The translations under genes were made by a program, and so were the position numbers. Positions 1 through 5,116 of a DNA stretch of 11,559 bases are shown here, one piece after another. The stretch's first letter is position 1, and every line of letters begins with the position of its first letter. The stretch comes from Candidatus Saccharimonadota bacterium (GTDB taxonomy: Bacteria > Patescibacteriota > Saccharimonadia > Saccharimonadales > UBA4665): NCBI GenBank assembly GCA_028289265.1, contig JAQGGU010000009.1, positions 1 through 11,559 of the forward strand, given 5' to 3'. The notes under the pieces are model-generated. The model was not told the origin of the DNA. It saw only the letters and a list, made by a program, of their open reading frames with translations, and did no database searches.

Positions 1-40
1 GTTCGAAGCCAAGTACTCTAATCCGCTGAGCTACGGGCGC
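1..40 (-). tRNA. tRNA-Arg (anticodon UCG), 5' half, cut by window edge
   Basis: Read on the minus strand, the sequence folds as the first 40 bases of a tRNA. The acceptor strand is GCGCCCG, followed by TA, then a D stem GCTC/GAGT (one G-T wobble) around an AGCGGATTA loop. The anticodon 5' strand is CTTGG and the seven-base loop is CTTCGAA, which places TCG at positions 34-36. The first base of the 3' anticodon strand (C, pairing with the last G of CTTGG) is the last base visible. The variable region, T arm and 3' acceptor strand lie outside the window. UCG would decode CGA arginine codons. Confidence 0.9.
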
Positions 41-52
41 TTACAGTTCCTT

Positions 53-61
53 ATCATAACA
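53..61 (-). promoter_or_regulatory. Extended -10 promoter element for the tRNA gene
   Basis: On the minus strand the sequence reads TGTTATGAT, a TGn extension followed by TATGAT (five of six matches to TATAAT). Its 3' edge is 12 bases before the mature tRNA 5' end, so transcription would begin a few bases before the tRNA. I see no good -35 hexamer, which is common when the TGn extension is present. Confidence 0.5.
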
Positions 62-99
62 GAGGAGGGGACGAGATGCCATATGAGGCAGTTAAGTTT

Positions 100-131
100 T
101 TGACAGCTTAGTACGGCAAGCCCTGTACTAT
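100..131 (+). promoter_or_regulatory. Possible promoter and hairpin upstream of the acidic-protein gene
   Basis: A perfect TTGACA occurs at 100-105. The best -10 match is TACTAT at 126-131, giving a long 20-base spacer, so the promoter is uncertain. Between them, 110-116 (AGTACGG) can pair with 123-129 (CTGTACT) as a seven-pair stem with one G-T pair and a six-base loop. It may be an operator or part of the leader. Confidence 0.3.
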
Positions 132-161
132 GAGGTGGTAAACCTAAGACAAGGAGCTTAC

Positions 162-494
162 ATGGCTGACGATAATTCTGACAATGATATATATGATGAC
201 CCTGCGACCATTGGCGCTACTGATGATGATGTAAACGGTGCTCCTGACAATACGCCGCCGTCAGATGAAACGGACCTGAGCGAATCGATTTATACGCCAG
301 AAAAGAATACGACTGACAAGGATGACCGCGGTGCCATAGACGAGCTTGAAATTGCCGATAGGCATGATACTAGCGACGTGGACCGTACTGTAGACCCGGC
401 GCTTCTTGATGATAGACCTTCCAGTACGGACGGCGATAATTTCCGACTGAATGACGAAGAGACTGGAGACGAGCGCGACGGAACTGAAGAGTAA
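162..494 (+). CDS. Highly acidic, probably disordered hypothetical protein (110 aa)
   Basis: I do not recognise a family. The ATG at 162 is chosen because a strong AAGGAG (151-156) sits five bases upstream; an in-frame GTG at 135 has no ribosome binding site. The protein has 28 Asp and 10 Glu in 110 residues against only 8 Lys/Arg. It has no Cys or Trp and is rich in Asn, Thr, Ser, Pro and Gly. There is no signal peptide, membrane segment or repeat unit. This composition indicates an intrinsically disordered, strongly anionic cytoplasmic protein. Possible roles are nucleic-acid mimicry, cation or basic-protein binding, or a solubility tail, but nothing in the sequence decides this. Its TAA stop abuts the TAA of the convergent Crp-family gene with no bases between, and there is no terminator hairpin there. 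The strong ribosome binding site and clean stop make it very likely a real gene. Confidence 0.8.
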   Translation: MADDNSDNDIYDDPATIGATDDDVNGAPDNTPPSDETDLSESIYTPEKNTTDKDDRGAIDELEIADRHDTSDVDRTVDPALLDDRPSSTDGDNFRLNDEETGDERDGTEE

Positions 495-1142
495 TTACAT
501 TAGCTCTGACAATTTGTCCGTATGGACAACAAACTGCCACTTGTCGTAGTACACGTAGCCTTTGTCTTTGAGTTTCTTGAGTTCCGTGGCAACTGTTTCA
601 CGGGTGAGGCCCAGTAAATTAGCGATATCTTGCTGGGTAAGAGGGACAATGATTTCAGATTTGTCGCCGTCGGCATTGTCTTTGCCAAAGCGCTTGGCGA
701 GGATATTGAGCATATAAATAATTTTTTCGCTAGCTTTCGGCTTTTCGGTAGCCGTGAGTTTCTCGGTGAGCTCTGACAGCTTAGACGCTATATCCTTGGC
801 GATGTACAATACTACGTCAGGATTGGACCCGAAGAAATCGAGCAGTTCCTGACGGTTGACGACGTATACCTCAAGCTCTGTGAAAGCACTATAGAAGAGC
901 AGAGTGCTGTCGACAGCCGAGAATAGCCATTCATAAGGGATGATGTCGCCCTTTGCGCCGAGCCATATGTGCTGCTCGATACCATCGATATTTATATCGT
1001 ATCCCTTGATAAAGCCCGTTTTAACATAAAAAATATCACGTGGCCGCTCGTCTTGAACCAGAAGCAACTGGTCCTTATCAAATTTTCGGAGTGGATACCG
1101 TTGGATGAATTCTTCGAGTTTCTGCATTTGTTCTATTATCAT
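495..1142 (-). CDS. Crp/Fnr-family transcriptional regulator
   Basis: This 215-residue protein has the size and order of the Crp/Fnr family. An N-terminal cyclic-nucleotide-binding-like beta-roll covers about residues 15-105, a long dimer helix about 108-150, and a C-terminal winged helix-turn-helix about 165-210. The recognition segment reads PLTQQDIANLLGLTRETVAT (residues 167-186), the family signature. The usual phosphate-binding Arg of cAMP receptors is not evident in the cassette after Gly65-Asp66, and there are no cysteines. It is therefore neither a typical cAMP binder nor an Fe-S sensor like Fnr, and its ligand is unknown. The start at 1142 has AGAGG only one base upstream, which is unusually close; an in-frame ATG five codons later has no better site. 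A cluster of GCTATAA boxes (1169-1204) covers its promoter region and could serve autoregulation. Its 3' end abuts the acidic-protein gene. Confidence 0.92.
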   Translation of the reverse strand: MIIEQMQKLEEFIQRYPLRKFDKDQLLLVQDERPRDIFYVKTGFIKGYDINIDGIEQHIWLGAKGDIIPYEWLFSAVDSTLLFYSAFTELEVYVVNRQELLDFFGSNPDVVLYIAKDIASKLSELTEKLTATEKPKASEKIIYMLNILAKRFGKDNADGDKSEIIVPLTQQDIANLLGLTRETVATELKKLKDKGYVYYDKWQFVVHTDKLSELM

Positions 1143-1168
1143 ACCTCTGTTGCGATTTATTTGAAAGA

Positions 1169-1204
1169 TTTTATAGCGTACTTGGCTATAAGCACGCTAT
1201 AAAA
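1169..1204 (-). promoter_or_regulatory. Candidate operator: 11-bp inverted repeat with three GCTATAA boxes
   Basis: Positions 1169-1179 (TTTTATAGCGT) and 1194-1204 (ACGCTATAAAA) are perfect inverted repeats 14 bases apart. A third GCTATAA lies inside the spacer at 1185-1191, exactly 11 bases (one helical turn) from the copy at 1196-1202. On the minus strand the proximal arm contains TATAAA (1175-1170), a possible -10 box 28 bases from the regulator's ATG, and the distal arm falls about where the -35 would be. Binding here would control the Crp-family gene. The boxes do not match the classic TGTGA-N6-TCACA or TTGAT-N4-ATCAA sites. As RNA it could also form a hairpin. Confidence 0.45.
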
Positions 1205-1228
1205 AGAAAAGGCCGCTTTTGAGCGGCC
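1201..1228 (-). terminator. Intrinsic terminator of the 49-codon gene
   Basis: Positions 1211-1217 (GGCCGCT) and 1222-1228 (AGCGGCC) form a perfect seven-pair GC-rich stem with a four-base loop. On the minus strand it is followed by TTTTCTTTTT (1210-1201); on the plus strand no T-run follows. It therefore ends a minus-strand transcript coming from the right, which supports the small gene at 1250-1399. Confidence 0.85.
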
Positions 1229-1249
1229 TGCCTGATCGGTCAAAGGTAG

Positions 1250-1399
1250 TTAGGACTCTTGGTGGCGCAGCTTACGGTAGGAACGAATCCGGGATTTTTC
1301 AGTACGCTCTACCCATCTTGTGTCGATACCATCGTCAAGGTCGTCGAAGTTTATATCTTGGACTCGTGTTGGTTTCGTAAGTAAGTGCGTTTTTTTCAC
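1250..1399 (-). CDS. Small hypothetical protein (49 aa), GTG start
   Basis: No family is recognised. The gene starts with GTG at 1399, six bases after a strong AAGGGGG (1412-1406). It runs 49 codons to TAA (1252-1250), and 22 bases after the stop there is a minus-strand intrinsic terminator. No other frame here explains that arrangement. The product begins MKKTHLLTKP, has an acidic patch FDDLDDGID (about residues 18-26), and ends in an arginine/lysine-rich segment with WVERTEKSRIRSYRKLRHQ (about 29-47). It has no cysteine, signal peptide or membrane segment. The acidic patch followed by a basic, helix-prone tail could suit a nucleic-acid-binding or ribosome-associated small protein, but that is a guess. 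It lies directly upstream of the Crp-family gene on the same strand, yet the terminator separates the two transcripts. Confidence 0.72.
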   Translation of the reverse strand: MKKTHLLTKPTRVQDINFDDLDDGIDTRWVERTEKSRIRSYRKLRHQES

Positions 1400-1518
1400 C
1401 CTTATCCCCCTTATGGTTTTATGTTGTACTCGTATCTTGTCATTTCCTGGGTGCGGACACAGTAAAAATTTCTACATTACGCTTGTGATTAATGTCTCAT
1501 TTGATATGACTGGTAATG

Positions 1519-1695
1519 TATATAAAAATGTGCTACAGTAAGGAGGCTAGAAAAAGCTGCTAGGTATTTTCTAAGGTGACTTAGAAACGTTCTAGAATAC
1601 ATTAATATATTAGTTTTCCGCATGAGAGCAGCTAACTGGATTTGTACGTGAGTGTTGCCAGGTTACTCAAGGTGAACAGAAGAAGGAAGAAGTAA
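1519..1695 (+). promoter_or_regulatory. Promoter region and structured 5' leader of the RRM-protein gene
   Basis: The gap between the 49-codon gene and the RRM gene contains AT-rich -10-like boxes at 1519-1526 (TATATAAA) and 1606-1611 (TATATT); neither has a good -35. If transcription starts near 1533 the leader is about 160 bases. It contains a perfect eight-pair hairpin at 1568-1587 with a GTGA (GNRA-type) loop, and a palindrome TTCTAGAA at 1590-1597. A possible seven-pair long-range helix, AGCTGCT (1555-1561) with AGCAGCT (1627-1633), encloses both. Nearer the gene, TAACTGG (1633-1639) can pair with CCAGGTTA (1658-1665, one bulged base). An isolated TAAGGAGG at 1539-1546 has no start codon after it. 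The gene's own ribosome binding site is AAGGAAG (1683-1689). Such a leader could regulate translation, for example by temperature or by autoregulation. Confidence 0.4.
1568..1587 (+). other. Perfect 8-bp hairpin with GTGA tetraloop in the RRM-gene leader
   Basis: TTTCTAAG (1568-1575) and CTTAGAAA (1580-1587) are exact inverted repeats around GTGA. GUGA belongs to the stable GNRA tetraloop class. No T-run follows, so it is not a terminator. It could be an RNA structural element or, as DNA, a protein-binding palindrome. Confidence 0.5.
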
Positions 1696-2031
1696 ATGGC
1701 AACTAAATTATTTGTCGGCTCACTGCCGTACTCAGTAACAGACGACGATCTGTCACAGATGTTTAGCGACTTTGGAACAGTCGCAAGCGCAAAGGTTATC
1801 TTTGACCGCGAAACTAACCGCTCTAAGGGCTTCGGCTTTGTTGAGTTCGAAAACGACGCTGAAGCTAAGGCTGCAATCGACGCTTTGAACAACAAAGACA
1901 TCCAGGGCCGCACTATCGTAGTCAACGAAGCTCGTCCGCAAGAGGCTCGTCCTCCTCGCCGCGACTTCGGTGGCGACCGTGGTGGTCAGGGTGGTGGTGG
2001 CGGTGGCGGCTACAACCGCAACCGTTTCTAA
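1696..2031 (+). CDS. RNA-binding protein: single RRM with RGG/glycine-rich tail
   Basis: This 111-residue protein is a single RNA recognition motif (about residues 3-80) followed by a flexible tail. RNP2 is LFVGSL (5-10) and RNP1 is KGFGFVEF (44-51), with the aromatic residues that stack on RNA bases (Phe6, Phe46, Phe48). The tail (about 81-111) is Arg/Pro then Gly-rich, with an RGG motif and a run of glycines, as in the small glycine-rich Rbp proteins of cyanobacteria and other bacteria. In those groups the proteins bind single-stranded RNA and are often cold-induced. The ATG at 1696 follows AAGGAAG by six bases. The gene has its own long leader and a strong terminator, so it is likely monocistronic and highly expressed. 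The convergent neighbour is a DEAD-box helicase, a natural partner in RNA unwinding. Confidence 0.95.
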   Translation: MATKLFVGSLPYSVTDDDLSQMFSDFGTVASAKVIFDRETNRSKGFGFVEFENDAEAKAAIDALNNKDIQGRTIVVNEARPQEARPPRRDFGGDRGGQGGGGGGGYNRNRF

Positions 2032-2046
2032 TAGACCATTAGATAC

Positions 2047-2081
2047 AAAAAACCCGCTTGGTTCGCCAAGCGGGTTTTTTT
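2047..2081 (+). terminator. Intrinsic terminator of the RRM-protein gene
   Basis: Arms at 2047-2061 and 2066-2080 pair perfectly over 15 positions (core ACCCGCTTGG / CCAAGCGGGT) around a TTCG loop, followed on the plus strand by seven T. The A-run on the left side means it could also stop minus-strand transcription. It begins 16 bases after the RRM stop. Confidence 0.95.
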
Positions 2082-2176
2082 ATATGCAAACAGGTATTTT
2101 GAGGAGTAATACGTCTTCTCAATTCGAAAGTCTCTTCTACGACACTGACACTACTTAATCTTTCGTAAAATAATAC
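2082..2176. other. 95-base non-coding gap between two facing terminators
   Basis: There is no plausible reading frame here (a GAGGAG at 2101-2106 has no start codon after it). The stretch can fold: TTGAGGAG (2099-2106) pairs with CTTCTCAA (2115-2122) with one G-T pair, and CGAAAG (2125-2130) pairs with CTTTCG (2160-2165). It may be the 3' tail of read-through transcripts or a small RNA. I find no convincing promoter. Confidence 0.3.
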
Positions 2177-2208
2177 AAAACCCCGTTTGGTGAACCAAGC
2201 GGGGTTTT
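2177..2208 (-). terminator. Terminator of the DEAD-box helicase gene
   Basis: AAAACCCCGTTTGG (2177-2190) and CCAAGCGGGGTTTT (2195-2208) form a 14-position hairpin with a four-base loop, 20 bases after the helicase stop. The pairing is continuous on the plus strand (one G-T) and has a single C-A mismatch on the minus strand. Read on the minus strand, it ends GGGGTTTTGTATTATTTT. It closely resembles the terminator at 2047-2081 and probably acts in both directions. Confidence 0.85.
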
Positions 2209-2228
2209 GTTTCGTAAGGGCAGTGCGC

Positions 2229-3440
2229 TTACTGATCGATGAAGGTCAGTGCGTAACCGGTACGGCCGGCACGTCCTGCGCGTCCAATACGGTGCACGTA
2301 GTCTTCGTATGTCTGTGGTGTCGTGTAGTTGATGACATGTGTGATGTCGGCTACGTCGATACCGCGAGCAGCAACGTCTGTGGCTACCAGGACGGTGAGC
2401 TTGCTCTCCTTGAATTGCTTCAGAGCACGGGTGCGCTGACCTTGTGTCTTGCCACCATGGATGGAATCAACCTTAAAGCCGCGCTCCTGCAGTTCTTTAG
2501 CCAGGCGTTCTACGCTGCGCTGTGTTTCGTCGAAAACCAGAGTCTTGCCGACGTGTTCCTGGGTGAGGATGTCGTGCAATTTGCCGATCTTTTCGTGGCT
2601 AGCGTTGTAACGAACAACATCCTGCTCCACGCTATCGCTGGTTTCCCCCGTCTTAACCGAAACAACCACAGGGTCACTCAGGAAAGTGTTGATGAGTTCG
2701 CGAATCTTTGGATCGAGTGTAGCTGAAAAGAAGAATGACTGACGCTCATGTGCCAGAGAATCGAGGATGAACCGAATGTCGGCAATGAATCCCATGTCGA
2801 GCATACGGTCAACTTCATCGAGTGTCACGATATTGAAAGTAGACAGGTCGAGTGAACCGCGCTCAAGGTGATCCTTGATGCGGCCAGGGGTACCGATGAC
2901 GATCGATGGCAACGACTTCAAGTCGCGCAGCTGTTCGCCCATGCTTGAACCGCCGATAAGGACGGCGCGGAACAAACCGCTACCTTTAGCGAGAGAACGA
3001 GCTTCTTCCTCAATCTGTTGAGCAAGTTCGCGTGTCGGAGCAATTATGAGTGCCCGGGCGTGCGGTTCTTCTAGTAAACGGTGCAGAGTAGGCAACATGA
3101 AAGCAGCTGTCTTACCTGTACCGGTGTTAGCAATACCGATGATATCTTTGCCAGTAAGACCCTGTGAAATGGTTTGGTCTTGAATAGGCGAAGGCGTGAC
3201 ATAGCCCTTATCTGCAATATTTTGTTTCAGCAACGGGTGTAGTGCGAAGTCGGCGAAGGCGTGCTGCGGTATGTATTCGACCACATCAGCAGCTGGCTGA
3301 GCCGCTTTAACAAACCGCGAAGGGTTGATGTATTGTTTGCTAAATTTTGATTTAGATGGCCTGCGCGTTGACGGGCGGGATTGATAGGCGCGCGGAGAGC
3401 GATTGGCGCTTCCGGGACGTCGTTGGGTGCTATATGGCAT
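2229..3440 (-). CDS. DEAD-box ATP-dependent RNA helicase (RhlE-like)
   Basis: This 403-residue helicase carries all core motifs in order. There is a Q-motif region with TPSPIQDQTI (about 82-91), motif I ANTGTGKT (104-111), Ia PTRELAQQ (135-142), TPGR (184-187), and motif II as DEVD (208-211) rather than DEAD. Motif III SAT is at 239-241, motif V ATDVAARGID at 353-362 and motif VI HRIGRAGR at 383-390. Residues 1-45 form a basic, Ser/Arg/Pro-rich disordered extension likely to contact RNA. The protein ends 13 residues after motif VI, so it lacks the long C-terminal tails of CsdA- or DbpA-type enzymes. It would unwind RNA duplexes using ATP, in ribosome assembly or mRNA turnover. AAAGGA lies about ten bases before the ATG. 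It converges with the RRM-protein gene, a likely functional partner. Confidence 0.96.
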   Translation of the reverse strand: MPYSTQRRPGSANRSPRAYQSRPSTRRPSKSKFSKQYINPSRFVKAAQPAADVVEYIPQHAFADFALHPLLKQNIADKGYVTPSPIQDQTISQGLTGKDIIGIANTGTGKTAAFMLPTLHRLLEEPHARALIIAPTRELAQQIEEEARSLAKGSGLFRAVLIGGSSMGEQLRDLKSLPSIVIGTPGRIKDHLERGSLDLSTFNIVTLDEVDRMLDMGFIADIRFILDSLAHERQSFFFSATLDPKIRELINTFLSDPVVVSVKTGETSDSVEQDVVRYNASHEKIGKLHDILTQEHVGKTLVFDETQRSVERLAKELQERGFKVDSIHGGKTQGQRTRALKQFKESKLTVLVATDVAARGIDVADITHVINYTTPQTYEDYVHRIGRAGRAGRTGYALTFIDQ

Positions 3441-3745
3441 AAAAATAGAATCCTTTCGCCAGTCATACTTGTGCGGCGCACTTTGGACATGTAACTGCGA
3501 CTCCGATGCTCACCATACCTTTTGTACAGCTTTGCTTCGGTGCCCGTTCTTCATCCTAAATTGCACTCACTCAAATAATTCTGGAAGTGTTATTAGTTAT
3601 CGATTGTTCTAGAAGAATATCGAGTAACCAATTTCACAACCCGGATTCATCAAAACAATATTACTATATTAGCACAAAAATCCTCGTTAATCAATGGCAA
3701 AAGGAAAGCGGCAGGCTGCAAATAAAACTGTTATATTTATACACG
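3441..3745. promoter_or_regulatory. 305-base divergent intergenic region (helicase / carboxypeptidase)
   Basis: This gap must hold promoters for both flanking divergent genes. It contains an imperfect inverted repeat, GTTATCGAT (3596-3604) with ATCGAGTAAC (3619-3628, one extra base), surrounding the palindrome TTCTAGAA (3607-3614). The same GTTCTAGAA also occurs in the RRM-gene leader (1589-1597). ATTACTATATTAG (3660-3672) matches ATTAATATATTAG (1601-1613) at 12 of 13 positions and holds a TATATT -10-like box. Another TATATT at 3732-3737 lies eight bases before the carboxypeptidase ATG, which would give a leaderless message. No convincing -35 hexamers are visible. Confidence 0.35.
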
Positions 3746-5116
3746 ATGCAGCATATAAAAATAGAGCCCTGCTCAGCTATTGATGCCCATTGGCACGGGC
3801 GCCTATGCGAGATAACCGAGGGTATAAGCGAGACCTTTCTGCTTCTCGAACCTGATCAGAAGCTGCTGGAGCAGGAGCGGGAAGCTTTTTTTGCGTCCGG
3901 ATGTAGCAGTAATCCCAACCTGAGGCCTCGGTATTTGGATAAAGGACTTTTTGAAAAGGCGAAGCAAGGGCTTGTTGGTCTGCGAACGGACATCGATGAA
4001 CAGGAATTAAATGAGTATATTCGGGAAGCGTACCATGCGCATATCTCCGATTATATTACCGGCTTGGAAATGTTACTCGCGGTAGCTGCCGGCGATCAGG
4101 AGCTCTTTATTAAAAAGAATGTACAACTTTACGGCGAGCCGGATGCAAATGTTTTTAGCGCTATTTGCGCCTGGCTCCGTGAGGATATCACTACGTCGGT
4201 TGATTCCGCAGTTCCTGAACTCGCGTCATTACGCGATGAAGTGCTGCGAGTGCTGCCCTATGTGGAAGGCGGCGAGGTTTCGCTACTCCTGCCTCCAAAA
4301 GAGGTATTCGCTAAAGTGCGCGATATGCACTTCATCCCTGGCGGCTATTTTGACCAATTGTTCGCGCCCTCAGGGCTGTCGGGCATGCCGTATATCGAAC
4401 AAAAGCACGGAGACGAGATTACGAGGCAGGCTATAGCGAACGTAGGATCAGACTATACTATCAAATCTGCGACAGATGGATTATGGGCAGTCCTGACAAG
4501 GAGCCGGCAAGTGGTCCGTCCACTAGGGTATCGTGTGGACCGTGATTATTTTGCGGGAGTTATAGCACATGAGGTGGGCAGCCACTTGCTTGAGGAGGCT
4601 AATGGTTCGAGGCAACCGCTCAAGCTGCTGGCGCTTGGCTTGAATGGATTTGAGAAAGGCAATGAGGGGCGGGCTTATCTGCGGGAACAAATCGTATATG
4701 AAGATGAATCCGTACTTGTTCATCAGCCGTCATGGGAATACATCCTGGCGCTTCATTTAGGCGTAAGCCTTGCTTCAGGGCAGTGTACTAAGCCTTACAC
4801 CTTCGCGCAGTTGTATGAAGTTTTCTTGGCTTTGCATACATTCTGGCGAGCTCGGCGATACCCTATGGATACGAACAATGCCGCCCAAGCAGCTGAAGAA
4901 TCCTGGTTATTGGCGGTACGTATTATGAAGGGTACTGACGGCAGCGGCGGGTGCTACATGAAAGACACTGTCTATCTTGAAGGCAATATCAATTGTTGGA
5001 AACTTGCCGAGAAGATGGGACCTAAGATACTCCTGCAGGGGGATATTGGTAAGTTCAACATAACCGATGAACGTCACTGTCACATTTTAAAAGGCTTGGG
5101 AATACTGCAGACTTAA
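3746..5116 (+). CDS. DUF1704 / QEGLA-motif metallocarboxypeptidase (MATCAP-like)
   Basis: The 456-residue product matches the DUF1704 family (bacterial 'flavohemoglobin expression-modulating QEGLA motif protein'). Eukaryotic members are the MATCAP/TMCP tubulin tyrosine carboxypeptidases. The zinc motif is HEVGSH (His275, Glu276, His280), fitting HExxxH. The downstream family motif appears as NEGRA, with Glu307 as the expected third metal ligand (QEGLA in many relatives). Thus a zinc carboxypeptidase active site appears intact, although the substrate in bacteria is unknown. The N-terminal half (about 20-210) is helical and less conserved. No signal peptide is visible, so it is probably cytoplasmic. 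The reading frame stays open upstream to a GTG at 3587, but that part is AT-rich and has no homology-like features. The ATG at 3746 lacks a ribosome binding site and may be leaderless. Its stop overlaps the rhomboid stop in the convergent sense. Confidence 0.85.
   Translation: MQHIKIEPCSAIDAHWHGRLCEITEGISETFLLLEPDQKLLEQEREAFFASGCSSNPNLRPRYLDKGLFEKAKQGLVGLRTDIDEQELNEYIREAYHAHISDYITGLEMLLAVAAGDQELFIKKNVQLYGEPDANVFSAICAWLREDITTSVDSAVPELASLRDEVLRVLPYVEGGEVSLLLPPKEVFAKVRDMHFIPGGYFDQLFAPSGLSGMPYIEQKHGDEITRQAIANVGSDYTIKSATDGLWAVLTRSRQVVRPLGYRVDRDYFAGVIAHEVGSHLLEEANGSRQPLKLLALGLNGFEKGNEGRAYLREQIVYEDESVLVHQPSWEYILALHLGVSLASGQCTKPYTFAQLYEVFLALHTFWRARRYPMDTNNAAQAAEESWLLAVRIMKGTDGSGGCYMKDTVYLEGNINCWKLAEKMGPKILLQGDIGKFNITDERHCHILKGLGILQT

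Noticed and set aside
135..161. GTG start for the acidic protein
   Set aside because: AAGGAG at 151-156 is correctly spaced only for the ATG at 162.
1320..1541. 73-codon plus-strand frame
   Set aside because: It is antisense to the supported 49-codon gene and has no ribosome binding site.
2187..2726. 179-codon plus-strand frame
   Set aside because: It is the antisense shadow of the helicase 3' half, which has all motifs; it begins inside the terminator.
3227..3490. 87-codon minus-strand frame across the helicase start
   Set aside because: It mostly overlaps the helicase N-terminal coding region in another frame and has low-complexity composition.
3463..3516. 17-codon minus-strand frame with a CPKC motif before the helicase
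   Set aside because: It could be a leader peptide, but the only AAAGG is one base from the ATG, and so short a frame is expected by chance.
3587..3745. GTG-started N-terminal extension of the carboxypeptidase (53 extra residues)
   Set aside because: The added stretch is AT-rich, Tyr/Ile/Lys-biased, has no ribosome binding site at the GTG, and lies over a palindrome and promoter-like boxes.
3694..3783. 29-codon plus-strand frame overlapping the carboxypeptidase start
   Set aside because: It reads plausibly (begins MAKGKRQAAN) but has no ribosome binding site and its overlap with the larger gene is out of frame without start-stop coupling to it.
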